This document shows, piece after piece, positions 1 to 7,717 of a stretch of 64,000 bases of DNA (positions within the stretch are counted from its first letter, which is position 1; the number at the start of each line of letters is the position of its first letter). The translations under genes were made by a program, and so were the position numbers. The DNA is from CAXMST01 sp963790085 (GTDB lineage: Bacteria; Actinomycetota; Thermoleophilia; Solirubrobacterales; 70-9), in the NCBI GenBank assembly GCA_963790085.1, contig CAWBNH010000006.1:1-64000 (forward strand), given 5' to 3'. The notes beneath the pieces are model-generated. The model made no database searches. It was given only the letters and a program-made list of their open reading frames with translations, and was not told the DNA's origin.

Positions 1-477
1 CGGCCCACTGAGGCCGTCGACCTCGACGCGTATGAGCGGCTCGACGATCCCCAAGTGGTCCGCGACCATCTGCGCCGTATCGACCGCGACCTGAAGAGCG
101 ACCCGCCAGGGGCAATCGGATCATCGAAGGAGCTCGTCGAGTCCGTGCTGAAGCTCATACTCGACGACTACGGGGTTGCCTACGCAAAGGGCGACGACCT
201 CATGGATCTCTACAAGAAGGTCCAGAACGTGTTGGAACTCTCCTCCGAGGCCGTCCCCGACAACAGGAAGGGGAGCCAGGCAGCCGTCAAGACCCTTCGT
301 GCGCTGGTAACGACGATTCAGTCGCTCGCGGAACTACGGAATCAAATCGGATCGGGTCATGGTCGTACGCGTCGATCCCCAGCCCTCACCCGGCACGGTC
401 GCCTCGCTTTCAATACGTCGGTGGCGCTCGTCGAGTTCCTGCTCGACACCTGGCACGTCCGACAGAACGGCGAGTAG
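1..477 (+). CDS. Abi_C-domain (abortive infection C-terminal) protein, 5' end missing
   Basis: The frame is open from base 1, so the gene begins off the left edge; the first internal start is a GTG at 55. The visible ~158 residues carry the pattern of the abortive-infection C-terminal domain (Abi_C). A segment shaped like SSKELVESVLKLILDDYG is followed by a YKKV...LEL stretch, then a helix with the motif LRNQIGSGHG and a final LTRHGRLAFN helix. The LRNxxGxxHGR signature is what I rely on. Proteins of this kind occur as small anti-phage or unknown-function genes in islands. It lies in the leftmost island beside two minus-strand genes of unknown role. An exact defence function is inference. Confidence 0.75.
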   Translation, partial: RPTEAVDLDAYERLDDPQVVRDHLRRIDRDLKSDPPGAIGSSKELVESVLKLILDDYGVAYAKGDDLMDLYKKVQNVLELSSEAVPDNRKGSQAAVKTLRALVTTIQSLAELRNQIGSGHGRTRRSPALTRHGRLAFNTSVALVEFLLDTWHVRQNGE

Positions 478-589
478 GAGACGCACCGGCGCACCGTTGT
501 CAGGCCGTGCGGGCTGCCGTCTGTCACACGCATCAGCGGCGCGAATGCTATCGACGCTTGCTCGTCTTGCCGAACGGCAACTGGCCGAT

Positions 590-1360
590 TCAGTTCAAAC
601 CGGCTGAGGCCTCGTGGAACAGTTCCGCGCATTCGTACATCACGGAAGCGGACTGAAACACGGCGCGCCGAGCATCGTTCCAGTTGAGGTCTTGACCTTC
701 CTTCTGGCCGCCATGCTCTTGGCGTTGAACAATTCCGAGAGTCGCCTCGGAGTAGTCCCCCAATGCCGTGAGAAGCTCGGCGCGCTTCTGTCCAAGCTTC
801 GGCAGGAACAACGCGATGATTGCCCCAAGCCGCTTGTTCACGAGGGCCGGATTGGTTTCTGCTTCAGGTGGCTGATAGCGGTCTATCGCTTCGGACGCAA
901 AGTCCTGCAGGGCTTCACGAGCCTTGTGCCCCACGGTCGTAAGTTCCTTGTCGGAATCAGCTCGCCAGAGCAGGTCATTGGCATCGACCCACTTGCTGTA
1001 GGCATCCGGATACTCCGTGCGAAAGCGATCGGAGTCGAGGAAACGATTTACTTCGGCCTCCTGGCGCGCGCCGGGATCGCGTCCCTTCATCGTGGCGTAA
1101 TGCTCGAGTCCTTCGGGGGTGACGACGTAAGTCGGGTTACCGTCCCGTGGGCTGTAGCGGATCGCGACAATGAAGCCCTCGCGTTCGAGCATGGCGATGT
1201 CGCCCTGGGGGACGTCCTCTCGGCCAATGCCGGGACCCTGAAGAAAAGATCCTTGCCCGAAACTAATGAACACCCACTCGCGTTCGCCCCTCGGCACGTC
1301 CCGCCCTCCCTCAACCAACTGAGCGAGCAAGTCTTCCTGTTCCCGTTCGAGGCCCGCCAC
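590..1360 (-). CDS. Hypothetical protein with winged-helix-like N-terminal region
   Basis: I do not recognise the family. The N-terminal third contains an MLEREGFIVAIRY helix, a Gly/Asn turn and a YVVTPEGLEHY strand-helix, which looks like a winged-helix wing and recognition element. The rest is helical and charged, with no catalytic motif seen. I start it at GTG 1360, which follows a GGAG and lies 13 nt after the stop of the zinc-ribbon gene upstream. The same frame stays open to a TTG at 1435, which would overlap that gene by 62 nt. It is co-directional with the zinc-ribbon gene and probably co-transcribed, suggesting a two-protein accessory module whose function is unknown. Confidence 0.6.
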   Translation of the reverse strand: MAGLEREQEDLLAQLVEGGRDVPRGEREWVFISFGQGSFLQGPGIGREDVPQGDIAMLEREGFIVAIRYSPRDGNPTYVVTPEGLEHYATMKGRDPGARQEAEVNRFLDSDRFRTEYPDAYSKWVDANDLLWRADSDKELTTVGHKAREALQDFASEAIDRYQPPEAETNPALVNKRLGAIIALFLPKLGQKRAELLTALGDYSEATLGIVQRQEHGGQKEGQDLNWNDARRAVFQSASVMYECAELFHEASAGLN

Positions 1361-1373
1361 CTGCTCCGGGCCT

Positions 1374-1829
1374 TCAGACGCTCGCGGATGCTCCGCAGAT
1401 GAGGCAGCGAACCGGCTTATCCCACTCCTCGCCAACCTTCAGCGGATCCTTTGGGTGGCAACCAAAGTCGACACGGCGCATGTCGTCGGGCTCCGCCGGC
1501 GGCTCGGAAGGCGCTGGCGGGCGATCGCCTCGCCTGTACTTGAGCCCACTGCCGGGACGGTTGAAGCGCGAGAAGACCGTGTCGACCTCCTCTGCGACAT
1601 GACGAAGGCCCACGCTCTGGATGTACTCGACCTGCGCCTGCGTAAACCACTGGTCGGGCTCGGCCTGTCCGCCGCAGTAGGGGCAGAAGAAGCCATGGTC
1701 GTCAGGTTCCGTCGCCTCGCCCTCATCATCCGTGTAGAGCCACTTGAACTCGCGCTCGCAGGCCGGGCAGGCTCGACGAACGAAGCCGTCGCCATCTAGT
1801 GAGATCGGGACCGCGATCTGCTCATCCAT
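1374..1829 (-). CDS. Hypothetical multi-zinc-ribbon protein
   Basis: This 151-residue protein has a CPAC at residues 21-24, a CPYC at 49-52, an isolated Cys124 followed by His125, and a CLIC at 142-145. The first two pairs can form one zinc ribbon, and the last may pair with Cys124. I see no other domain. The ATG at 1829 is chosen because a TATCGT hexamer ends 7 nt upstream, fitting a leaderless transcript. It is the first gene of a minus-strand pair with the winged-helix-like gene and sits in the island left of the tRNA-derived repeat. Nucleic-acid or protein binding is inferred from the zinc ribbons only. Confidence 0.6.
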   Translation of the reverse strand: MDEQIAVPISLDGDGFVRRACPACEREFKWLYTDDEGEATEPDDHGFFCPYCGGQAEPDQWFTQAQVEYIQSVGLRHVAEEVDTVFSRFNRPGSGLKYRRGDRPPAPSEPPAEPDDMRRVDFGCHPKDPLKVGEEWDKPVRCLICGASASV

Positions 1830-1836
1830 AGCCCTG

Positions 1837-1842
1837 ACGATA
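1837..1842 (-). promoter_or_regulatory. -10-like hexamer for the zinc-ribbon gene
   Basis: TATCGT on the minus strand ends 7 nt before the ATG at 1829, with no Shine-Dalgarno between, as expected for a leaderless start. Confidence 0.45.
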
Positions 1843-2289
1843 CGCCGGCGATCAGCGGAATGACCAGTGAGCTTCGTCCGGTCCGGAGCCACGCCTCAGC
1901 GTGGGAGGAACGCGTGCGACCCCCAGCGATGATCATGGTCACTGCGCGTTCGACCGGCGCTTTCGCTTCCGCCGCCGCCGTGCACCCGACCGCGCACCGA
2001 ACTGAGCACTTAGTGCGTGACCTGGTGCATCTGGCGGCACCTGACAACCCCTTGACGAAGCCAGGTCGCCTCCCTCATCACCGATCATAATCCGCGTGTC
2101 GGGAGTTCGAGTCTCTCCTCCGGCATGGCTTTCCTAAGCCCTGCGCCGTGCCGCGCGGGGCCAACCAGCAGGCCGAGTGGTAACGGATCGGTAACTCGTT
2201 GCTCGTGCTTGGCTTACTGGGGAATCGAGCGGCTGTGAGGCGGGGTGGGAGTTGTCAGGAACGCCCGAACGTGATCAACTTGACGCGCC
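1843..2289. other. Intergenic stretch holding the left att-like repeat
   Basis: I see no convincing gene in either direction. Short open frames here are Ala/Arg/Ser-rich shadows without start signals. The only structured element is the tRNA-derived 46-bp repeat at 2081-2126, which marks the junction of two accessory segments. Confidence 0.6.
2081..2126 (+). repeat. att-like direct repeat, copy 1: 3' part of a CAT-anticodon tRNA
   Basis: This 46-bp segment is identical to 7030-7075. Read as tRNA it gives an anticodon loop with TCATAA (anticodon CAT), the 3' anticodon strand TCCGC and a T-stem of GGGAG/CTCTC. The T-loop is TTCGAGT, and the acceptor strand CTCCGGC is followed by A. No matching 5' half (an acceptor strand such as GCCGGAG, or a D-arm) lies at the right distance upstream. 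It is therefore a tRNA 3' fragment, the usual form of an attachment-site duplicate left by tyrosine integrases that use tRNA genes. Confidence 0.85.
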
Positions 2290-2838
2290 GTGGTCGCTGG
2301 AATCGTCAAGGAGCTACAGGCCCCGCCGGTACCGGTCGAGGAGGCAAAGGCTGAGCTACCACACGCGGAGGGCTTCTACGCCTGGTGGATTCGCGAGGCC
2401 AGCATGCCGAGCGTGCCCCGGGCACCTCACCCCGACGAGCCGTGGGACCTCCTGTACGTGGGCATCTCTCCCGCAAGCGCGACTAGCTCCCAGACGATCA
2501 GGAGTCGGGTTCGAAACAACCACATCGGGGGCAACACCGGCTCATCCACCTTCCGATTCAGCCTCGCGTCCCTGCTGTTCGAGGACAAAGACTGGAAGCC
2601 GAGTCGTAGGAAGAAGAAGGTTGTCCTTGAGCGGGAGGACAACACCGCTCTCAGCGCGTGGCAGGCGGAGTGCATGGGCTTGACTTGGGCCGAGTTCGAG
2701 CGGCCCTGGCGCGACTCCGTCGAGGAAGCCGTGATCGCCGCGATGGGTCCACCGATGAACCTCGACGGGAACTACGGGCATCCGTTCTACACCGAGATGA
2801 AGGACGCGCGGGACCGGTTCCGAGCCGCCGCCACGTAG
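2290..2838 (+). CDS. GIY-YIG nuclease family protein
   Basis: This 182-residue protein has the GIY-YIG two-strand signature as GFYAWW near residue 28 and LLYVGIS near residue 54. An Arg-rich helix with the motif SRVRNNHIGGNTGSST follows, and a late Asn in GNYGHPF may serve as a metal or active-site helper. This resembles the stand-alone GIY-YIG proteins often annotated as unknown nucleases in bacterial islands. The GTG start is the first start after an in-frame stop at 2281-2283. It stands alone in the element, about 500 bp from the next gene. A role in cutting foreign or recombining DNA is inference. Confidence 0.8.
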   Translation: MVAGIVKELQAPPVPVEEAKAELPHAEGFYAWWIREASMPSVPRAPHPDEPWDLLYVGISPASATSSQTIRSRVRNNHIGGNTGSSTFRFSLASLLFEDKDWKPSRRKKKVVLEREDNTALSAWQAECMGLTWAEFERPWRDSVEEAVIAAMGPPMNLDGNYGHPFYTEMKDARDRFRAAAT

Positions 2839-3351
2839 GCACCCCGGGCTGCAACAAAGACCGACACGGCTCGATACGCCGTCCGCCTGGGAGCACTCAC
2901 CAGCTTGCGATCCGAACGAATCGAGCAAGGGCGCACCAGAAGCGGATGCACATAGGCGAACGCCCGGCTCCGAGGCCGCGACCTGTTCTTCCGGAGGGTG
3001 AATGCGTCCGCTGTCGGGCTGGCCGCTTGGTCCTGTGCGTTATCCCTCGGTTGCCCTTGGTTCGGTCGCCACGGTCACTCCCACCGCCACCCGAGCTACG
3101 GCGCTGCGGTGCCCCTAGAGGGGCGTCGACGGGCCTCGAAGGGGTACCGCTTCCTAACCCTGATGAAGTCGTACCTTGGAGCGCTGCGCGAGTAGCAAGG
3201 CGTCGGGCAACTAGCGTCCTGGGGCCCGTAGGGGAGGCGGTCTTGAAAGCCACGATCCCGCCTCCTAAGCCCCGATTACGGAGGTCCGGCGGACATGTCC
3301 CGACGAGCCGGAAAGAGGCCGCAGGAGGCCGCTGTGTGCGGCCCGTGACGG
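2839..3351. other. 513-bp gap without a supported gene
   Basis: Several open frames cross this stretch, but their translations are Arg/Gly/Pro-rich, have no recognisable motif and run into neighbouring genes. I see no tRNA, strong hairpin or repeat here. Confidence 0.5.
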
Positions 3352-4146
3352 CTACAAGTCGATCTCGCGGTTGCGGCGGTTCGTCACCAGCTTCCCAACC
3401 GCCACCTCGGTGGTCACCGGCATCCAGGTGCCGTCGCCGCTGACAGAAACAAACGTCGAGATCCACCCGCCAGCCTCGCCCGCTCTCTTTCCCGGGTCGC
3501 AACCGAGGCGAGCAACGAAGTCATCCAGGGCGCTGGCGTTCGAGCGGTGCTTGTCCTCTTCGGTCTCGCTCGTGACGAATTCGTGGACCAAAAAGACGGC
3601 ACGGTTCGCATCAGCCTCCTTTGCGTCGGCAAGCGTCCCGGCCAGTCCGGAGAACAGCTGGTAGCCGAGGTCGGCCAACGGAGGCTGGCCCTGATCGTCG
3701 TCGATCGTCGTTCCGAAGAAGAGCGTCGCGAGGGAATCGATGCGGGCCGGTGCCCCGCTCTCAGGGCTCCTTCGTAGCGCCTCGTCGCGCCAGCGCCGAA
3801 GGGGCAGGTCGAACGGCTCGTCGGCCTTGCCCTCCACACCGATGATCACAGGCCCCGCATCGCTCGTCGCACGGACTAGGAGGTCGTGGTTGCGAGGGCC
3901 TCGCGGGATGTCATCGAAGTTGGTCTTCTTCTCGGCTACGCCTTCCTCTAGGCGGAGCCCGCTTAGCTCGGGTCGAAGGCCGAGCAAATCGGTGACCCGT
4001 TCGACCGCGTCGCCCTCGATCCAGGCTCGGGCGAGCTCGTACGCGCTGCGGTTCTCCTTCCAGTGATGTTCCGCAGCTGGACCGCCAAGCTCACCCCAGG
4101 CTTGGAGGGAAGTGATCTCCAGTCCATCGCGGTTGACGATGCGCAC
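3352..4146 (-). CDS. DUF6946-like, possible PD-(D/E)XK-type nuclease-related protein
   Basis: This 264-residue protein has an N-terminal segment with EHHWKENRSAYELARAW and a central segment in which NHDLLV is followed by VIIGVEGKADEPF. The D...ExK spacing on adjacent strands is the core arrangement of PD-(D/E)XK nucleases. The overall layout (HW.xxxSA.ELAR.W at the start, EGK.DE.F in the middle, then YQL and VFLVHEF) resembles what I recall as DUF6946, but I could not check this. The GTG at 4146 is supported by TAGGTT ending 6 nt upstream, so it is probably leaderless. Nuclease activity is inference from the motif. Confidence 0.6.
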   Translation of the reverse strand: MRIVNRDGLEITSLQAWGELGGPAAEHHWKENRSAYELARAWIEGDAVERVTDLLGLRPELSGLRLEEGVAEKKTNFDDIPRGPRNHDLLVRATSDAGPVIIGVEGKADEPFDLPLRRWRDEALRRSPESGAPARIDSLATLFFGTTIDDDQGQPPLADLGYQLFSGLAGTLADAKEADANRAVFLVHEFVTSETEEDKHRSNASALDDFVARLGCDPGKRAGEAGGWISTFVSVSGDGTWMPVTTEVAVGKLVTNRRNREIDL

Positions 4147-4152
4147 GGCGAG

Positions 4153-4158
4153 AACCTA
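4153..4158 (-). promoter_or_regulatory. -10-like hexamer for the DUF6946-like gene
   Basis: TAGGTT on the minus strand ends 6 nt before the GTG start at 4146; no Shine-Dalgarno lies between. Confidence 0.4.
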
Positions 4159-4355
4159 CCCGACTCGGAGCGTCCAAGATCGAATTGACCCCCGGCTGAG
4201 GGCTGAGTAGGGTTCTCCAGGAGCTACGGGGGACGGAACATGGAGCTAGGACCGGTAGTCGACAGCACGAGTTCGGTGCTGCGCACGAACTGGCCGGACC
4301 CGGTTATGGAGTCTGCAGGCTCAACAGCACTGATTCCTTTCGGAGCCGGTGAGCG

Positions 4356-4766
4356 ATGTTGAGCGTCGTGGCGGAGTCCACGTCTGGCGTCACGGGAACA
4401 TGGCTCGTGATCACGACCACAATTACTGCGCTCGGCGTGATTGGCGCCGCAGTCGTCGCTTTCTTCGATCGGAGAGGCGCATTCAAGCGGGAGCGGGACG
4501 ATGCGCTGCTGACGTACAAACGGAATATCTACCGGAACTTCCTTGATCATGCCTACTGGTATCGAAGTGAGGCCCTTTCCCCGCAGGAGCGGCAGAAACG
4601 GGCCGAAAAATACGTCGCCGATTGGCATCGCATTCAACTGATCGCAGGCCCAAAGGTGCGGAACGTGACCGCGACTTGGATGGAGCAGGGGAGTCTCGCC
4701 CCCCAGGATGACGAAGTGCTGATCGCCGCTTTCAAGGAGGACCTTGGCCTGGGCGGAATCGAGTGA
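4356..4766 (+). CDS. Small single-pass membrane protein of unknown function
   Basis: This is a 136-residue protein. Residues ~13-36 form one hydrophobic segment (WLVITTTITALGVIGAAVVAFF) followed at once by Arg/Lys residues, so the remaining ~100 charged helical residues should face the cytoplasm. I see no catalytic motif. It lies 69 bp upstream of the holin-like gene in the same direction, so both may belong to a phage-derived cassette. Its base composition is slightly less GC-rich than the flanking chromosome. The family is unknown to me. Confidence 0.6.
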   Translation: MLSVVAESTSGVTGTWLVITTTITALGVIGAAVVAFFDRRGAFKRERDDALLTYKRNIYRNFLDHAYWYRSEALSPQERQKRAEKYVADWHRIQLIAGPKVRNVTATWMEQGSLAPQDDEVLIAAFKEDLGLGGIE

Positions 4767-4835
4767 GGGATCGATAGCCAACGCCGCATACGACAAGGCG
4801 GCTGTCCAACGTCAAACATAGAGAGAGGTGGCCCA

Positions 4836-5111
4836 ATGCAAATGTCACAAGCGCTCCTCGGCGGCGCCCCAGGCAAGTCGGTCGGCGCGAAGGCACAAGT
4901 CGCTGCGCTGCGAGGGATCCGAACCTTTATCCAGGGGGTTGCGGCAGCGCTCCCAACCGGCGGGGCCGGGGCAGAGATTCTGTCCGTCGGCTACTGGGAG
5001 ATGGTCGGCGTAGCCGTCATCGGAGCGGCCTTCGCGGGGCTCGCCTCGTTCCTTCAGAACGTCGCCACGATCTTCCCGGAGGATCCGACCCAGAAGGACC
5101 CTGGGACCTAG
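4836..5111 (+). CDS. Phage r1t-like holin family protein
   Basis: This 91-residue protein carries the pattern RGIRTFIQGVAAALP, a Gly-rich turn, ILSVGYWEMVGVAVIGAAFAG and LASFLQN. It matches small actinophage holins of the r1t class: a first amphipathic/hydrophobic helix beginning RTF.Q, then a second membrane helix. A GAGAGGTGG lies just before the ATG. In a phage, holins form membrane pores that release the endolysin; no endolysin is present here. It is directly upstream of the integrase remnant, supporting a phage origin of the element. A retained toxic or altruistic-death role is possible but unproven. Confidence 0.7.
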   Translation: MQMSQALLGGAPGKSVGAKAQVAALRGIRTFIQGVAAALPTGGAGAEILSVGYWEMVGVAVIGAAFAGLASFLQNVATIFPEDPTQKDPGT

Positions 5112-5146
5112 GAAATCCCTCATCAAGAGGGACGCTGGCCAGCCAA

Positions 5147-6106
5147 ATGAAGGGGGTCGCCAGCGTGGGCCGATTCGAATCGGAGCAGGGGCGACGACTC
5201 GCCGACGCGACCGTCCGCCGGATCGCCTGCCCGGTCCGCGCCTGCCTCGCCACCGCGGCGGACGAGGGCCTGATCCGAGCCAATCCCGCGGACGGGCTAC
5301 GTCTCCCCACCGGCCCCGGATCGAGCACGGCGAGGTCGAGCAGGCCCGGGCGCTCACGCGCGAACAGCTCGACGCGTTCGTGCGCGTTGTCCACCCCGAG
5401 CATCGGACGATGTTCCGGCTGCTCGCCTCGACCGGGCTGCGCTGGGGCGAGCTGGCCGCGCTCCGGTGGGGCGATCTGATCCTCGACGGCTCCGAGCCGC
5501 GGGTCCGGGTTCGCCGGGCGCTCGGCCGTCGGCGGACCAGGGGCTCGGCGCCGACGTTCAAGCCGCCGAAGTCGCGGCACGGGGTCCGCGACGTGCCGCT
5601 CGACGTCGGGCTTGTCTCGGAGCTGCGCCGACGTCGTGCGGCGGCGGAGCGATCGGCCGACGACGACCTCGCCTTCGCGGCCCGCAAACGGCGAGCCGCT
5701 AAGGCAGGAGAACGTCCGCCGCCGCGTCCTCAAGCCCGCGGCAGAGGAGGCCGACGTGAGCTGGGCCGGATTCCACACCTTCCGTCACACCTGCGCGTCG
5801 CTGCTGCTCGCGCAGGGACGGAACGTGAAGCAGGTCCAGCGCTGGCTCAGCCACCACGCCGCGAGCTTTACGCTCGACACCTACGCGCATCTGCTGGACG
5901 AGGGGATCGGTGGGGCGCTGGACCTGGGGGCAGAGCTGGGGGTGGAATCGGGGTTTGACGCTCGCCTAGTCGCGGGGCTTCTCGATGGCGAGCGAGCCCC
6001 CTCTCAGCCTGGCTCTGGCGTTGAGGGCCATCGCTACACGACGAACGGGATCAGGCTCGGAAACGGTCATCCCCGACTCGCCCTCGTGCAGCGGACCCAT
6101 CTCTAG
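5147..6106 (+). pseudogene. Tyrosine recombinase (integrase), truncated and frameshifted
   Basis: Three overlapping frames together read as the C-terminal two thirds of a phage integrase. Frame A (5147 to ~5318) gives the end of the core-binding domain with LADATVRRI and NPADGLRLP. Frame B (~5320-5685) gives LTREQLDAFV and TGLRWGELAALRW with the first catalytic Arg. Frame C (~5690 to 5945) gives PLRQENVRRR, the HTFRHT box, LSHHAASFTLDTYAH and the catalytic Tyr. The breaks are near 5318 and at an extra A near 5686. The N-terminal arm-binding domain is missing, and the last frame runs ~50 codons past normal homology into the convergent HNH gene. Confidence 0.85.
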
Positions 6107-6829
6107 GGTCCCGGTCTCCGTCACGAGGTTCAGCCCGAGCTCGACTAGGCCAAGCTCATAGATACCCCCGCCACCCTCCGCCTTGTGCTCGTTGATCTGA
6201 ATCCCGCTCGATCGAAGCCTGATCTGGGCTCCGTTGTGCCAAAGCTTCCCCCGCAGCAGGACTGGGGTTGCCTGAGCGTTGAGCTGAAGCCGGATGTCGT
6301 GGCTCTTGGAGCGAAGGGTCAGTTTCCGGTGGTCCGATTCGATGTCCGATGGCAACGGATCGCCGGAGGTCCATTCGTTCTCCTCGATGCTTGCGAGCAG
6401 TCGGGCGTCCTCGTCGTAGAGGCGGGCCGTGATCGCAAGCACACCATCGACGATCCGAGTTTCCAGCAAGGGTTCATCGTCGACCTTGATCAGCGGTCCA
6501 TCGGCGACCATCAGTACGCCGCCCGCTTCCACAGCGAGATGCTTCTGGTTGACCTTGAGACTCCCGTCGACGGAGCCTCGACGGAGGTTGAACGGATCGC
6601 GTTTTCCGGCACGTTGCTCCTCCTCCGTCAGGGCTTTCTTGGTTGCTTGGTCGTGGTGGATCGGGCATAGGACCATCATGTCTTCGACCCGGAAGTGCTG
6701 CTCCTCGCTCCACGGAACGATGTGGTGGTAGTGGTGGATCGGGAGGCCGCACAAGCAGCAGCCGAACCCGCTCTCTTGCCTTAGCGCCCGCTTGACGCCT
6801 GCTGGAACCTGGGGTCGACCGCGTTTCAC
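5966..6829 (-). CDS. HNH endonuclease family protein
   Basis: This 287-residue protein has a CxxC-type pair at residues 24-27 (CCLC), the catalytic HHIVPW at 35-40 and an LCPIHHD at 54-60. This is the zinc-bound HNH fold (C-C, His general base, late C..HH). The remaining ~200 residues are beta-rich with Leu/Asp-rich strands and no known domain. The GTG at 6829 is preferred over an upstream ATG because the intervening residues look non-coding and TACTGT ends 6 nt before it. The last 141 bp overlap the antisense tail of the integrase remnant. It may be a cargo nuclease or a homing/defence enzyme. Confidence 0.75.
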   Translation of the reverse strand: MKRGRPQVPAGVKRALRQESGFGCCLCGLPIHHYHHIVPWSEEQHFRVEDMMVLCPIHHDQATKKALTEEEQRAGKRDPFNLRRGSVDGSLKVNQKHLAVEAGGVLMVADGPLIKVDDEPLLETRIVDGVLAITARLYDEDARLLASIEENEWTSGDPLPSDIESDHRKLTLRSKSHDIRLQLNAQATPVLLRGKLWHNGAQIRLRSSGIQINEHKAEGGGGIYELGLVELGLNLVTETGTLEMGPLHEGESGMTVSEPDPVRRVAMALNARARLRGGSLAIEKPRD

Positions 6830-6835
6830 GCTGAA

Positions 6836-6841
6836 ACAGTA
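6836..6841 (-). promoter_or_regulatory. -10-like hexamer for the HNH gene
   Basis: TACTGT on the minus strand ends 6 nt before the GTG at 6829 and fits a leaderless transcript. Confidence 0.4.
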
Positions 6842-7029
6842 GCCGGGCCCTAATCGTCGGCAACCCGAACGGCATCCCGCAGCCCGGCTACTGGACTGGC
6901 GAACGAAGGGGGTAACAAGGTGACAACGGACCGCGACGGAACCGGCCGGAACCACCGGAACGGCCCGCCCGAATGGCTCAGTAGGCCGAAAACCGGACGT
7001 GATCGAAGCCCACCGGAACCGCCTCCGTC

Positions 7030-7075
7030 CCGATCATAATCCGCGTGTCGGGAGTTCGAGTCTCTCCTCCGGCAT
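7030..7075 (+). repeat. att-like direct repeat, copy 2: 3' part of a CAT-anticodon tRNA
   Basis: Identical over 46 bp to 2081-2126, with unrelated flanks on both sides. It contains the anticodon loop with CAT, the T-arm and the 3' acceptor strand, but no 5' tRNA half upstream, so it is not a functional tRNA. It marks the chromosomal end of the island. Confidence 0.85.
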
Positions 7076-7717
7076 CCGAGGAACCGCTTTCTGATGCGGT
7101 TTCGCCCTCCGCCCCCTCCCCATCCTCACCCTCGGGTGCACCCAGGTGCACCCTCGGTCTGAGCGGGTGGCTGGTCTCGTCGGAGGAGATCCAAGTAGCG
7201 GACCCACGAGTCGGCAACGTTACTCGTCGATGTACTTGGCCTTAGATGGGCCGGGCGGCGCGTTCAACGCCCCCGGCCCCGACGGGGAAGTGAACGGCTT
7301 CCCCGCACTACCCCCATCGACAGGGCGCTCCGCTGCATTAATTTCGGGCGAGGGCCGGTGGGGCGCGCCGGCCGGGGGCGCCGGGTGACGCCCCCCCTCT
7401 CTCTCTTGGCAGGGCCGAGCCGCGGTGTGCCGTTCCCACACCGCGGGCTCGGGGCCCTCTCCTGGTACTAGGAGCCCTTGCCGCCTCGGGCCTCGCTGGG
7501 AGGCATGGCGGAAGTCCGAAAGATGGCCCTCGTCCTCTCCTTTGGCTTGGCGGACGCGGCCGGCCACTCGAGGCCGACCCCGTACGGGCCTCTGTTCGAC
7601 AGCAGCCGCGGGGCTCCTTCCGAATGAACGAGATCGGCCGGATGATCGGCCGGTTCCGAGCTGGATCCGAGCGGCGGGCGGGGCGCGCCGCTCAGCGACG
7701 CGCCCCGCCACCGGCGC
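7076..7717. other. 642-bp stretch without a supported gene
   Basis: It lies between the right repeat and the PepSY gene. Open frames exist on both strands but translate to Arg/Pro/Ser-rich sequence without motifs. The stretch includes a CTCTCTCT run near 7400, two GGCGCGCC palindromes and GC-rich inverted segments, possibly terminators or decayed sequence. I see no RNA gene. Confidence 0.5.

Larger units (their letters stand above)
2081..7075. mobile_element. Small genomic island bounded by tRNA-derived direct repeats
   Basis: The 4.95-kb segment is bounded by two identical 46-bp tRNA 3' fragments in the same orientation. It contains a tyrosine recombinase remnant, a phage r1t-like holin and three nuclease-like genes, while the DNA to its right returns to chromosomal functions. 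No capsid, terminase or replication gene is present. The integrase has lost its N-terminal arm and has two frameshifts, so the element is probably immobile by itself. Which repeat is attL or attR depends on the location of the complete tRNA gene, presumably left of the window. Confidence 0.7.

Noticed and set aside
2658..3502. Two long overlapping open frames on opposite strands in the 2.8-3.5 kb gap
   Set aside because: Arg/Pro/Gly-rich, no start signals, overlap real genes at both ends.
7030..7075. Possible complete tRNA-Met
   Set aside because: Only the 3' half is present; the 5' acceptor strand and D-arm cannot be found at the right distance in either copy.
6978..7217. Minus-strand open frame of 79 codons containing GGETRTPDTRIM
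   Set aside because: The recognisable part is the reverse-strand translation of the tRNA-derived repeat, a common artefact; no start signal and Pro/Gly-rich remainder.
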